Shown here: piece by piece, positions 27,628 to 36,626 of the stretch
Numbering within the stretch: the first letter of the stretch is position 1
How the letters are laid out: every line of letters begins with the position of its first letter
DNA from: Rhizobium sp. S152
Lineage (GTDB): Bacteria; Pseudomonadota; Alphaproteobacteria; Rhizobiales; Rhizobiaceae
Assembly (NCBI RefSeq): GCF_030380735.1
Contig: NZ_JAUDRZ010000025.1
Span: 1-64,000 of the forward strand
Direction: 5' to 3'
DNA: 64,000 nt
Translations under genes and position numbers: made by a program
Notes under the pieces: generated by a model
The model's input: only the letters and a program-made list of their open reading frames with translations
What the model was told of the DNA's origin: nothing
Databases searched by the model: none

Positions 27628-28134
27628 CGATCTCCTAACAACCCATAATCCAATGTTTATGCGGTCATATTGGCGAGATCGTCTCGGGCCTGGAATCGTA
27701 CAACCATTGCATTTTTCAACACATCAGTCGTAGCCAATCATACCTTCGTATGATTGCTGTTATTTGCCTGTCACTCAGTCTGGATTCGGCCAGACGCACT
27801 GGCTGGATTGCACCAACTAAAGGCCACGCTTGTGCGACGCCAGTGTTACCCTTGACACTGGATTAGTTGGCATCCAGTCGTGCGAGCCGCAGCCACTGCC
27901 CGAGCATCTGAGCGGACTTTGAATGTAACGCTTGTTTTTGGACAATACCTCACTCGGCAATCGTCGCTCGCTTCCAACCGCCGGTGAAACACGCTAAAGT
28001 GGCACCTTGGGTGTTGGGTGTGACCAAATGGCTATTTAACTAGCTTGTAGGTCTTCGAGTTTGCGTTACTAGGTATTCAAATACTTTACTCGCAGTGCGC
28101 CAGCTTGGGGCCATTGTATTTCAGGAGAGTGAAC
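27628..28134. other. 507-bp intergenic region between AraC and histidine kinase genes
   Basis: No convincing coding sequence. It contains a 22-bp dyad at 27735-27756 (site A, separate entry). A second notable stretch is the direct/inverted repetition of CCAGT/ACTGG words between 27830 and 27880. The kinase ribosome binding site is CAGGAGAG just before 28135. Nothing else is recognisable. Confidence 0.5.
27735..27756. promoter_or_regulatory. Site A: 22-bp palindrome, candidate response-regulator binding site
   Basis: Perfect 9-bp arms CAATCATAC and GTATGATTG separated by CTTC. Eighteen of 22 positions match site B at 29805-29826 and the core CCTWCGTATGAT also matches site C at 39954-39975. 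Lies 108 nt upstream of the AraC gene and about 380 nt upstream of the kinase gene. Confidence 0.6.
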
Positions 28135-29349
28135 ATGCATGATGGAACACAATCTCCCGGCCCATTCTCCCTGGCTCCATTCGGAATTGTAGGACTTGAC
28201 CTGACAAAAACCCGGGCGCTTGTGATCGACAGACAGATCACAGTTGACGGCGATCGCTCTTTCGATCAGGCCTCCGTTTGCGCTCTTACCAACAGTGCTA
28301 CAATTGTTAACATCAACGGCGCGGCACGCTCCATCCTGACGCTCCCCGGTAGAGACGCGCCTGAGCGGGTTTCGCATATAATCCCGGAAAAGCTTCAAAG
28401 ACCGTTTGCAAGGGGCCTCGTTTCCCTGCTTAACGGCAACAATTTCGTGATTGAAGGCATCCTCAAAGCTGCGGATGGCACGGACTTTCCGGCACAGGTA
28501 GTTGGGTGGGTCGACCGCGGGGCTGGAGCTTCAAACAACGTCATCGTCGGCATTGCGAAACTTGAGCAGCCGCGCGGAACTAGCGAAGCAACGGCCGAGA
28601 TCCTTAGCGATCTAGCCCACGCTTCCAGGATCTCGATGCTTGGGGAAATGACCGCTTCAATTTCCCACGAGGTGAATCAGCCGCTCGGGTCAATCGTGAC
28701 AAGCGCTGAAGCAGGACTACGATGGCTCGACCACGAGAACCCGGACCTTGATGAGGTGAGAGCGCTGCTCGAAAGGATTGCCAACAGCGGCCGTAGAGCA
28801 GGAAATATTGTGTCAGCTCTTAAGGGCCTCGCACGTAATACCAAGCCGGAGCGAGATGAGGTAGAGATATCGTCACTCATTGAAGAGGCTGTCCTAATTT
28901 TGCGCTCTGATTTGAACCGTCGACAGATTGGCTTACGCCTCGAAATAAATTCTGGTCTACCTTCGGTGTGGATTGATCGGACCCAAATCCTGCAGGTACT
29001 CGTAAATCTTGTCACGAATGCCGCCCAGGCAATGGCGGACGGCCAAGCTTGGAATCGAACACTCGCTGTGAGGGCAAGGGAGTCAGGTGAACGCGTAACT
29101 ATTGAAGTCGAGGATAGCGGCCCTGGCGTGGATCCAAAGGTCCGCGAGCGGCTGTTCGAGAGCTTTTATACCACGAAAGCGTCAGGGATTGGCATGGGAC
29201 TAGCGATATGCCGTTCGATCATGGAAGCACATGGGAGCATGATCGAACTACAGTCCTCGAAGTACCTGGGTGCTCGCTTCAGCTTCGGGCTGCCGACAAA
29301 GGCAGAAAATGATAATGGACTGTCAGCGGGAGAAACCGCGATCGTTTAG
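28135..29349 (+). CDS. Soluble PAS-type sensor histidine kinase (HExNQPL class)
   Basis: 404 residues without membrane segments, so a cytoplasmic sensor. Residues 42-145 resemble a PAS domain. The phosphorylated His is H178 in SISHEVNQPLGSI; the ATPase domain shows NLVTNAAQAM (N box), VEDSGPGVD (G1) and GIGMGLAICRSIMEAHG (G2). This class usually phosphorylates FixJ/NarL-type regulators. The gene ends 4 nt before the end of an oppositely oriented stand-alone receiver gene, its probable partner. Start chosen at ATG 28135 after CAGGAGAG; 30 nt of upstream open frame is not needed. Confidence 0.88.
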   Translation: MHDGTQSPGPFSLAPFGIVGLDLTKTRALVIDRQITVDGDRSFDQASVCALTNSATIVNINGAARSILTLPGRDAPERVSHIIPEKLQRPFARGLVSLLNGNNFVIEGILKAADGTDFPAQVVGWVDRGAGASNNVIVGIAKLEQPRGTSEATAEILSDLAHASRISMLGEMTASISHEVNQPLGSIVTSAEAGLRWLDHENPDLDEVRALLERIANSGRRAGNIVSALKGLARNTKPERDEVEISSLIEEAVLILRSDLNRRQIGLRLEINSGLPSVWIDRTQILQVLVNLVTNAAQAMADGQAWNRTLAVRARESGERVTIEVEDSGPGVDPKVRERLFESFYTTKASGIGMGLAICRSIMEAHGSMIELQSSKYLGARFSFGLPTKAENDNGLSAGETAIV

Positions 29350-29352
29350 TTT

Positions 29353-29763
29353 TCAAATTCTTTCGCGGCGGCGGTCGCCAGCCTTGTCAAGATTGCTGCT
29401 CAGATCGTCAAATGAGAACGGCTTGGCCACGACAGAAATAGCTCCGCTCGCATACGCCTTCTGCTCGAGCCCCGGCTCCATTCTTCCGGTCATCAATATT
29501 ACAGGAAGATCTCGTTGAATGTCACTTAGCGCACTCGTCAGCGCTATTCCATCCATAGACGGCATATGGATGTCACTGATAATACAAAAAAAGTCTGTAA
29601 GGCTCTCGCGGCTAAGCAGCTGTTCTGCAGAATGAAAGCACTCAGCTTTATAACCGAGTGAGCGGAGCAGGCTGCTAATCGCTACGGGAATATCGGCGTC
29701 GTCGTCAACAATGCCAATGAGAGAATTAGAAGGCACCAGCGTCTCCAAAAATGCACCGATCAC
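29353..29763 (-). CDS. Stand-alone response-regulator receiver (FixJ receiver type, no output domain)
   Basis: 136 residues, only a receiver domain. Acidic pocket DDD at 20-22, phospho-acceptor D64 in IISDIHMP, T in ILMTGRM and K in VVAKPFSFDDL. No HTH follows. The start is a GTG. It is tail to tail with the kinase gene (4 nt apart) and a close paralogue of the receiver at 39083-39457, including the same DIHMP, LPVILMTGR and KPFS segments. Single receivers of this kind act in phosphorelays or as phosphate sinks for a kinase. Site B lies 42-63 nt upstream of its start, in promoter position. Confidence 0.85.
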   Translation of the reverse strand: MIGAFLETLVPSNSLIGIVDDDADIPVAISSLLRSLGYKAECFHSAEQLLSRESLTDFFCIISDIHMPSMDGIALTSALSDIQRDLPVILMTGRMEPGLEQKAYASGAISVVAKPFSFDDLSSNLDKAGDRRRERI

Positions 29764-29804
29764 TGATGCCTTGGAGCAGAAACTAGAGCCTCAGCCAAAA
29801 ACGT

Positions 29805-29826
29805 CAATCATCCCTACGTATGCTCG
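29805..29826. promoter_or_regulatory. Site B: candidate response-regulator binding site upstream of receiver gene
   Basis: Contains CAATCATCCCTACGTATG, a match of 18/22 to the palindrome of site A, and shares the 13-mer ATCCCTACGTATG exactly with site C. It lies 42 nt upstream of the receiver start codon. Confidence 0.6.
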
Positions 29827-29876
29827 GATTAGAGCCGATTAACCAGCCATGGCCAATCACTAGATTTCAGGATGTA

Positions 29877-29906
29877 TTTTGGCGGCGAACCATGCCGCCG
29901 CCAAAA
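29877..29906. terminator. Hairpin downstream of MFS gene
   Basis: Perfect 11-bp stem TTTTGGCGGCG / CGCCGCCAAAA with an 8-nt loop, directly after the stop codon of the leftward MFS gene at 29908. The A/T ends of the stem supply only a short T-run on either strand, so efficiency is uncertain. Confidence 0.6.
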
Positions 29907-29907
29907 A

Positions 29908-31122
29908 TTAGCGCTCTTGATGTTTGCGAGAGCGTGCAAACGTCGCTCTCTGCCTTACGAGATCCAGCAAAATCGTAACCAACGCGAGGACGGCTATCGT
30001 GGCCACCCCGATGTCGACAGCCGTTGTGAGGCTGTAAAATGTGGCAACCTTTCCCAAGGACAGGGCAACCACGGCTTGGGCCAAGTAGGCAACGAGAAAC
30101 AAAGCCGAAAGTGTTGCTGCTCGATGCGTGACCGGCAAATGTGCGTTGATCAGCGAAAGCCCACCGAGTAGTAGCCAACTATAAGCAGCACCGGCGCCGA
30201 TCTGGGCGACCATGTAAAGGTTGAGTGAATGCTCGACGGCCGCAAAAGCAAGCAGAGCTGAGGAGGCAATCGCTGTGACACCTCCCGCCAAGATCACCTT
30301 ACTGGGAGCCATTTTGCGAGCCGGGACCGTCGCCAGTGTCGACGCCAAGGCAAATAGAGCGATCGTTCCTCCGTTTACCAAAGCATTGGAGGATGCAACG
30401 ACATCCCGAGCGACTTGCGCTCCAAGCGACAAGGTCATGGCGCCAAGTACATAGGAACCCGTGACCGATGCTGTTGATGCGACAAATACAGCGAACACTC
30501 CGTTCGGAATCGAAGGCACCCTTGGTCTCCAGCGACCCGCGGCTCTTGACGCCGTGTGGTTGGGCATGAACCATGTCACCACGATGAGTGCCACGAGAAC
30601 AGCGGTCAGTATCGCGAAGTTGAGCCTGAGCGGCAGTGGTGCATACTGAATTAGAGCGCCACCTATGAGGGCCGCTGCCATCATGCCGAGTCCTTGAGCC
30701 GCGGCCGTAGCACTGCCAGCTTGTCCTGCCCGGTGAGCAGGGCTGAACTCGACGACTGCGGCAGCGGATGGCCCGGCCGAAAGACCAACACCTACACCCA
30801 TGAAGGCCCGTCCGAAGAATATCCAGTCAACATCGGGCGCTAGAGCGAAAACCAAAGAGCCCAAAGCAGAGAATATTAGTCCGATAAGCATAGTCTCTCT
30901 CCGGCCTATGTGGTCTGAGAGGTTCCCGAACAGCACAAGTACCAGCACGACAAAAACTGGATAAACAGCGAAAATCGCCGTCGTCGTGAATGTGGTTAAA
31001 TGCCATTGCTGAGCGTAAAGCGGATAGCTTAGAGCCGGGGCCGCGCTGGTCCAGATGGTGTGTGCAACAATGGCGGACGCGGTGAGAAAGCTTGCTTTCC
31101 GTCCGAGTACGTGGCGCGTCAT
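29908..31122 (-). CDS. MFS transporter
   Basis: 404-residue major facilitator with 12 hydrophobic segments. The helix 2-3 loop is GNLSDHIGRRETML; the second half lacks a strong repeat of it. FGRAFMGVGVGLSAGPSAAAVVEF (core GVGVGLSAG) is a typical motif of drug:H+ antiporters. Its ATG overlaps the stop of the metallo-beta-lactamase-fold gene upstream (ATGA), so hydrolase and transporter are translationally coupled and likely act on the same or related compounds. Confidence 0.85.
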   Translation of the reverse strand: MTRHVLGRKASFLTASAIVAHTIWTSAAPALSYPLYAQQWHLTTFTTTAIFAVYPVFVVLVLVLFGNLSDHIGRRETMLIGLIFSALGSLVFALAPDVDWIFFGRAFMGVGVGLSAGPSAAAVVEFSPAHRAGQAGSATAAAQGLGMMAAALIGGALIQYAPLPLRLNFAILTAVLVALIVVTWFMPNHTASRAAGRWRPRVPSIPNGVFAVFVASTASVTGSYVLGAMTLSLGAQVARDVVASSNALVNGGTIALFALASTLATVPARKMAPSKVILAGGVTAIASSALLAFAAVEHSLNLYMVAQIGAGAAYSWLLLGGLSLINAHLPVTHRAATLSALFLVAYLAQAVVALSLGKVATFYSLTTAVDIGVATIAVLALVTILLDLVRQRATFARSRKHQER

Positions 31123-31976
31123 GACTTGTCTCCGACGGCGTTGATAAACTCGTACGCGTCACCATCCTTCTTGATCCGGCCGACCCCCGGATACGTCCAG
31201 TGGAAACCGAGAAGCTTTGCGTTTTCCGATGCTGCTTGATCAAGCAACGCCCGACGGGTCGCCTTGGCTTTGGCAGGGTCCATGTCAAACCCAAAGCTCC
31301 AGTCCGGATGCTCAAATGACACGATCTCACTTGAGACGGCATCGACGGTAATGATGAGCGGAACGTCACTATCCAAGATCACTGAAAGATGACCAGGTGT
31401 GTGACCAGGGGTGGCTAGCACTCGCATCCCAGGGACAATCTCGTCGCCGTCCTGAACCAGGTTCACTCGGCCGTCCAGCGCGGCCAAATCCCTTCGAGCA
31501 CCTTCGACAAAGGGCTGGGCCTCAGAGGGCAGTCCGGAGGCACCCTCGCCCATCCAGAAGTCCCATTCGGCCTTGCCTACGAAATATCGGGCCTTCGGAA
31601 AACGTAGACTCCCGTCATCTCGTAGCAGACCCCAAATATGATCGGGATGAGCGTGGGAGATCAACACAATGGTCACATCTTCAGCGCGGACACCGACCCG
31701 TTCCAGGTTCTCTTCGAGCATTCCTTCGGTCGGTTGAAACCGGCTGCCTGCGCCAACGTCTACCAAAATCACCTGTTCGTCATAGACGATGAGCGGGATA
31801 TTCGACTGCGCATGAGCAGTATTGTCTTGGCCTTTTAGCCGCTTAACGATGTGGGCTCGCTGCTGGTCATTGGCTTCCGGTGCAAATAGTTCTCCGGCGA
31901 GTGCAATTGGGCCATCCGAAAGGACAGTCACATCGAACTCGCCATGACGGAAACTGTGAAACTCAGATGTAGTCAT
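31119..31976 (-). CDS. Cytoplasmic metallo-beta-lactamase-fold hydrolase
   Basis: 285 residues, no signal peptide. The zinc motif is HAHPDHIWG (residues about 107-115), followed by ATPGHTPGHLS (about 195) and later TVDAVSS and GFHWTYPGVGRI. It resembles the lactonase / methyl-parathion-hydrolase-like branch rather than true beta-lactamases. Could open a lactone such as an acyl-homoserine lactone or hydrolyse an ester. Coupled to the MFS gene. Paralogue with signal peptide at 32254-33294. Confidence 0.82.
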   Translation of the reverse strand: MTTSEFHSFRHGEFDVTVLSDGPIALAGELFAPEANDQQRAHIVKRLKGQDNTAHAQSNIPLIVYDEQVILVDVGAGSRFQPTEGMLEENLERVGVRAEDVTIVLISHAHPDHIWGLLRDDGSLRFPKARYFVGKAEWDFWMGEGASGLPSEAQPFVEGARRDLAALDGRVNLVQDGDEIVPGMRVLATPGHTPGHLSVILDSDVPLIITVDAVSSEIVSFEHPDWSFGFDMDPAKAKATRRALLDQAASENAKLLGFHWTYPGVGRIKKDGDAYEFINAVGDKS

Positions 31977-32253
31977 TTTCCAACTCCGTAAATTTGATGG
32001 ATGACATGTCGGCTCATTGGAGATGTTTGGAAACTGACAGAACTGAAGAGTGGCCGTTCATTTTTGAACGACGCGGCTCAATCCAGTTTCATGAGCACTT
32101 GCAGGATGATAGCGATGCTGGTGAGCCGACGCGGGCGGGAGATCTACAATATCTCTTAGTACGACGCGCGGAAATCATGCGCGGGTGGGTCGGAGGCACC
32201 TAAGAGATGGCCTTGGCGGAGGACACTCCAACTCCCTCCGCCATGCCATACGC
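31977..32253. other. Intergenic region between two MBL-fold genes, with a doubtful small ORF
   Basis: Holds a 69-codon plus-strand open frame at 31994-32203 (starts MMDDMSAHWRCLETDR) without a good ribosome binding site, and a GTTCA-TTTT-TGAAC dyad inside it. A hairpin at 32214-32243 sits at the end of the next gene. I cannot decide whether the small frame is real; it could be a leader or a chance frame. Confidence 0.35.
32214..32243. terminator. Hairpin downstream of periplasmic MBL-fold gene
   Basis: Perfect 9-bp stem TGGCGGAGG / CCTCCGCCA, 11 nt beyond the stop of the leftward gene at 32254. No T-tract; candidate only. Confidence 0.45.
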
Positions 32254-33294
32254 TCAGTTTTTCGCTGGCGAGCCATCATAATTTGCCGGGATCCAGTAAT
32301 AGTGCCCCCCGTTGGCGCTGACATGTCCTGCGCCGGGAAATGAGATGTGCGCTGCCCCTATCCAATAGCCTTTGCGAGCTGCATCTGAGAAAATCGTTTC
32401 TCGTTCACTCTCCGCCATCTGAGCATCACTGTCGTAGGCCAAAGTGATTGATGGATTTGGAAATTGAACCGCTGCGACATGAACAACGTCACCCCACATA
32501 AGCATCTTCTCCCCTTCACTCTCGACCATGAAGAAGCTGTGACCAGGCGTGTGCCCTGGGCTGGCAATCGGAGTTATCCCCGGCGAGAGTTCTTCGCCGT
32601 ACTTGAAGGGTTTGAATTTTCCGGCGGCGATGTACGGTTTGAGAGAAGCCTTGTCACCCTCGAACATAGAATTCAGCAACTTAGGCGCTGATTGCTCGTT
32701 TTTGTCACTCAGCCAATAGTCGGCGTCAACCTGACTCACCCTGACGATAGCGTTCGCGAACGCCACCTTGCCATTTGGCGCAATACCGCCGACGTGATCG
32801 GCATGCAGATGCGTCAAATAGATTTCATCAACCTGCTCAGGCGTATAACCCGCACTTTTGAGGTTGTCGATGAGATGACCGCAGCAGTCCCCGTAGAGTG
32901 ATCCAGCACCGCTATCAATAAGAATTAGCTTGGAGCCAGTGTTGACCAAAAAAGCGTTGATCGACCCTTCGACCGGCACCGCTAGCTTGCTTTCCGCCAA
33001 GAGCGCGTCAGCTTCGCCAGGGGCAACTTGATCCAACGGCACAGCACCTTTTTCCCCAACGACTTGAGTTAGCACTTTATGTACCGGGAATGGATGCGTG
33101 CCGTCCGAAAGTACCGTAACTTCAAACTTCCCAACCATCATACGGTAGAAGCCCGGCGCCTGCGTGCCTACAATCGGTGCCGCCGCCAATGCTGGGGTGG
33201 TCGTCGAAATGGCCAACGCCCCAATGGTCAAAATTGAAACCACGACGGTTGCCATTGAACTGAAAAGAAATGTGAAGGCGGATTTCGAAGGCAT
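32254..33294 (-). CDS. Exported metallo-beta-lactamase-fold hydrolase, methyl-parathion-hydrolase / lactonase-like
   Basis: 346 residues with a Sec-type signal peptide (hydrophobic core about residues 12-35, cleavage near ALAAAP), so the enzyme works in the periplasm. Zinc ligands: LTHLHADHVGGI (about 160-171), SPGHTPGHSFF (about 247) and MWGDVVHVAAVQ. The opening GFYRMMVGKFEVTVLSDGT is typical of the MPH/AidC-like group, which includes organophosphate hydrolases and acyl-homoserine lactonases. Substrate unknown. It lies just upstream, in transcription direction, of the cytoplasmic homologue, with a 277-bp gap. Confidence 0.85.
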   Translation of the reverse strand: MPSKSAFTFLFSSMATVVVSILTIGALAISTTTPALAAAPIVGTQAPGFYRMMVGKFEVTVLSDGTHPFPVHKVLTQVVGEKGAVPLDQVAPGEADALLAESKLAVPVEGSINAFLVNTGSKLILIDSGAGSLYGDCCGHLIDNLKSAGYTPEQVDEIYLTHLHADHVGGIAPNGKVAFANAIVRVSQVDADYWLSDKNEQSAPKLLNSMFEGDKASLKPYIAAGKFKPFKYGEELSPGITPIASPGHTPGHSFFMVESEGEKMLMWGDVVHVAAVQFPNPSITLAYDSDAQMAESERETIFSDAARKGYWIGAAHISFPGAGHVSANGGHYYWIPANYDGSPAKN

Positions 33295-33398
33295 TTGTGT
33301 TTCTCCTTATTCGGTGGAGAAATCTTAAACGCCCCTCTTCGGGAACTCTTGCACAGCAGTATGATGTTTGTCCGGGAATACGGTTAAACGACGCGCCA

Positions 33399-34505
33399 TT
33401 ATGGTTTGTCGCCAACGGAACTCGCAGTGTCGACCGACGCCTCGACAGACATACCTGGCCGAAGATCGTGGATACCATCCGCACCACCAACGACCTTTAT
33501 CTTCACAGAAATCCTCTGGGGGATTTTGACGAAGTTGCCGATCGCGCTATCCGTTCGCAGCACCGAGAATTCGGACCCTGCAGCTGGGGAGATTCGCTCG
33601 ACGACGCCGTCGAACCGCTGGGGCCCAATCGCATCAACATAAAACCAAGCGCGTTGCCCAACCTTTATGTTCCGCGTTTGCGCCTCTTTGAAGTTGGCGA
33701 TGACCCACCGATCAGCGGGAACCAAGAACATCAACTGCGTTCCACTGGTCACATATTGTCCCTTCCTGGCACCTACATCGCTCAGCTCTCCATCCTCCGG
33801 TGAAACCACGGTAGTGTAACCAAGATCAATTTTTGCCAGCTCGAGTTGGGCGGCCGCACTTCCAACCTGCGATCGGAGAGCGTTGTCGTTGACTTGCGCC
33901 GATCGTATCCTCTGGTGCGAGCTGTCCAGCAGCGCATGCGCCTCCTGAAGAGCCGCAAGCATGGAAAGTTGGGTCGCCCGAGTTGCGTCAAGCTCACTGG
34001 TGGACACGGTGCCCCGCTGAACGAGTTGAGTAACGCGCTTCAAATCGTCTTGCGCTTTCGCGCTTTGTGCCTCCGCGCTTGCGACCCGAGCCTGCGCGGT
34101 AGCTACGTCGAAATTCCGCTCGGCAATGGTCTGCCGGTTGTTTTCCAGATTAGCATTCGCCAAATCTAGGTTTGCTTGCGCTTCGGCAACTTTCTGGCGG
34201 TACACCCTGTCGTCCACTCGCACCAGCTCTTTGCCAGCCTCCACGTCCTGGTAATCTTGGGCCGCAATCGCCTGAATGTAGCCACTGACTTGAGAGCTGA
34301 TCACCGTAGTCCGCCCACGAACATACGCATTTTCAGTCGTAACGATCGCAGTCGCGAAGGGTGGAAGCTGCCAGACTTTGAGAATGATCAATGTTCCAGC
34401 GGTCGCCAATCCGATTGCGAGACCGATCGACAGGAAACTGCTTCGCGGTGGATGCCAAGTGTTTGCTGAAGCGATCGAGACTTCGGTGGGGCGTGCTTCT
34501 GTCAA
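33399..34505 (-). CDS. HlyD/EmrA-type membrane fusion protein
   Basis: 368 residues: one N-terminal membrane helix (about residues 24-44), a biotinyl/lipoyl-like first half (VTTENAYVRGRTTVIS, typical EmrA), a long coiled coil (about 95-215, rich in A, Q and E), the second lipoyl half (DLGYTTVVSPEDGEL) and a beta-barrel. It bridges an inner-membrane MFS pump to the outer membrane in EmrAB-TolC-like systems. Its start overlaps the stop of the MFS gene by 4 nt. Confidence 0.88.
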   Translation of the reverse strand: MTEARPTEVSIASANTWHPPRSSFLSIGLAIGLATAGTLIILKVWQLPPFATAIVTTENAYVRGRTTVISSQVSGYIQAIAAQDYQDVEAGKELVRVDDRVYRQKVAEAQANLDLANANLENNRQTIAERNFDVATAQARVASAEAQSAKAQDDLKRVTQLVQRGTVSTSELDATRATQLSMLAALQEAHALLDSSHQRIRSAQVNDNALRSQVGSAAAQLELAKIDLGYTTVVSPEDGELSDVGARKGQYVTSGTQLMFLVPADRWVIANFKEAQTRNIKVGQRAWFYVDAIGPQRFDGVVERISPAAGSEFSVLRTDSAIGNFVKIPQRISVKIKVVGGADGIHDLRPGMSVEASVDTASSVGDKP

Positions 34506-36196
34506 GTTTTGTGCCTTTTTGCGAGAAAGCTGAAAATCTTCCCGTACAGCATCGCGCTCGCGACAATAACGGCGACTGAAAACGCGATGACGGATATGGC
34601 GAAGAATACGTCGTTGTAAGCCGCAACTCTGGCGTAGAGCAAACTCTGCTGGGCAAACGTTAACGTACCTTCGCCAGTGCGAAGGATCGGATCTGAGACC
34701 ACCGCTTTGAATAGGTCCGAGTTCTGTGAAAGCAGTGAGATTACGGTTTCCTTAGATTTCACAGCCTGCCCAGCAAATTCCAAAAGATGAAGCTGCTGTG
34801 CGTAATAGAGATAGGTCTGCACGAACGCGGTTCCCGCGAGCGAACCTACGGCCTGCGTGATTCCGAATAATGCAACGAAGCTCGTCATTTTGCCTCCGCC
34901 CTCAGTAATTACTCGAGACAACCCGAATATGAATGATGGGCCGATGAACATCGTCGTTGCGAAGGCGATTATCGCTTGAGTCAGGAGGAATTGCGGAACT
35001 CGACTTTCGATGCCCGTGAATGAGTCAAGGAATGATGCGGAGGCGACGAGAAGTAGGGATACCAAGACCATCAAGGGCAGCCGCTTGGGGCGAATGACAA
35101 TTGCTGCGGACAAAAGACCAATAGTCGCGGCGATGAATACAACGAGTGAGAAATCAAAGAAATCGTCGTTGGTCATCCCTAAATCGCGCAACAGGCCGAT
35201 CACCGCCAATGACTGTTCGGCGATGGCTATTCGCCAGATCACGGCAACTATCGACCAACGGATGAACGTTAAAGATGATAGCCAGCGAACGTCGATCAAG
35301 GGACGGCTGCGCGAATACTCAATCAAGAAAACTAGCATGAGGCACGATATAGCAGTTGCAAGACTGAACCCTATCCAAGCCTCGTTCGTCCACCAAAGAT
35401 AGCCGCCCAGGCCCAAGGACGAACCAAGCAGCGCAACCCCGGCCGCGTGCAATACAAATGTGATAGCATCGAGCGGCTCGAAGGTGTTGTGTCTCTCATT
35501 GGGTGGCAGCCTGACCACCAGAACGACCGCGAGCGTCACGGCTGATAAGCCAAGTTCGAACGACGTCAGACCGCGCCAGTTATCAACGGCAAGCTGGTCT
35601 TTCGGAAATAGTCGTGCAAGCGGCAACGCTAGTTGAGGGATCCCAATCCCCAACGCCACGGCGCTCAGCCTTCGACTGACTGGAAATGCCTGGATCATAT
35701 AGAAGACGCCCAGGGACAGGAGCGCGGTGCCACAAAATCCGCTGGCCGCCCGGATAACTATAGCACTTTCGAGAGTTCTTACAGAAAGGTGGGCCGCGAT
35801 CAGTACGACTTGAATGGTGAGGAACACCATACAGAACGATCGGATGCCGAACAGTTGGCGATATTTTACTAAGAGAGCCCCCGATATCGCTGTCGTCATC
35901 AGGTAAGCCGCGGGCAGCCAAGCTACCTCGCTACCATTCAGTTGCAAGGCACCTTGAAGATACGGAAGATTGGCGATCACGAGCCCATTTCCCAGCGCTC
36001 CTGTCAAACCGACGAGGACAGACGTCGCGCCATATACGCACCGTACCCTCATGGAATGAATTGGAGTGGGCGGAGCCCCAGGTATAACTCCACGTTCTGC
36101 AGCGGAGAATTCAAAGACCTCATCTTCGTAAAAATGTAGGCGCCCGCGCCCTCCGCGCATCAGCTTGCCAAATAGCCTAATTGGGTGAGCATCCAT
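34502..36196 (-). CDS. MFS multidrug efflux protein, 14-helix EmrB-like (DHA2)
   Basis: 564-residue pump with 14 hydrophobic segments. It has a cytoplasmic N-terminal extension containing LHFYEDEVFEFS before the first helix. NGSEVAWLPAAYLMTTA near residue 90 is the usual segment leading to helix 2, and VIRAASGFCGTALLSLG is motif C-like. Partner of the HlyD protein. The start at 36196 (MDAHPIRLFGK) is preferred to 36271 because the extra 25 residues are Cys/Arg-rich and atypical. The pair probably exports a lipophilic or toxic compound. Confidence 0.83.
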   Translation of the reverse strand: MDAHPIRLFGKLMRGGRGRLHFYEDEVFEFSAAERGVIPGAPPTPIHSMRVRCVYGATSVLVGLTGALGNGLVIANLPYLQGALQLNGSEVAWLPAAYLMTTAISGALLVKYRQLFGIRSFCMVFLTIQVVLIAAHLSVRTLESAIVIRAASGFCGTALLSLGVFYMIQAFPVSRRLSAVALGIGIPQLALPLARLFPKDQLAVDNWRGLTSFELGLSAVTLAVVLVVRLPPNERHNTFEPLDAITFVLHAAGVALLGSSLGLGGYLWWTNEAWIGFSLATAISCLMLVFLIEYSRSRPLIDVRWLSSLTFIRWSIVAVIWRIAIAEQSLAVIGLLRDLGMTNDDFFDFSLVVFIAATIGLLSAAIVIRPKRLPLMVLVSLLLVASASFLDSFTGIESRVPQFLLTQAIIAFATTMFIGPSFIFGLSRVITEGGGKMTSFVALFGITQAVGSLAGTAFVQTYLYYAQQLHLLEFAGQAVKSKETVISLLSQNSDLFKAVVSDPILRTGEGTLTFAQQSLLYARVAAYNDVFFAISVIAFSVAVIVASAMLYGKIFSFLAKRHKT

Positions 36197-36277
36197 GTGT
36201 ATGCGCCTTGAGCTGCAAAGCAGGCGAAAGACATGCGCGGGACTGCTACCCGCGCACTTCCTCTCCAACACCAGGTT

Positions 36278-36556
36278 TCAGGTATCGATCTTACTTGCCT
36301 TCGGCGAGACATCCGCTCGATTGGCACCACCGGGTAAATGCCCAAACATGTGCGGCTTGATTTGGTAAAGCCATGACACGGCAGCTGGCTCTTTGCTCCA
36401 CAATGTCTTGGCGAAGGGAATGAGCTGCTCGCCGACAAGAATTCCAAGGAGGCCGACGAGTGCGATTACCGGCGGCGCTGGAGAGCGAACGTTTAGCAGG
36501 CTGTAGACGATACCGACCAGCAGGCCTGCACCAAGGGATAGGAGATAGATTTTCAC
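36278..36556 (-). CDS. XapX-domain (DUF1427) membrane protein
   Basis: 92 residues with two hydrophobic helices. The family pattern is clear: KIYLLSLGAGLLVG, YSLLNVRSPAPP and ALVGLLGILVGEQ. XapX was named from the xanthosine operon; the protein's function is unknown. The GTG at 36556, with AGAGGG upstream, gives the standard N-terminus. It lies 71 nt downstream of the isochorismatase-fold gene on the same strand, a combination frequent for XapX genes near small hydrolases. Confidence 0.88.
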   Translation of the reverse strand: MKIYLLSLGAGLLVGIVYSLLNVRSPAPPVIALVGLLGILVGEQLIPFAKTLWSKEPAAVSWLYQIKPHMFGHLPGGANRADVSPKASKIDT

Positions 36557-36626
36557 GGGTGTACCCTCTGTCAGAGACACTGTGTCGCCCTGTACCCACG
36601 GCGCAGAGCGACACAGCCGATTATCC

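Noticed and set aside
36197..36447. Alternative reading frames overlapping the XapX gene and MFS N-terminus
   Set aside because: The XapX frame has a full family pattern; the others have none.
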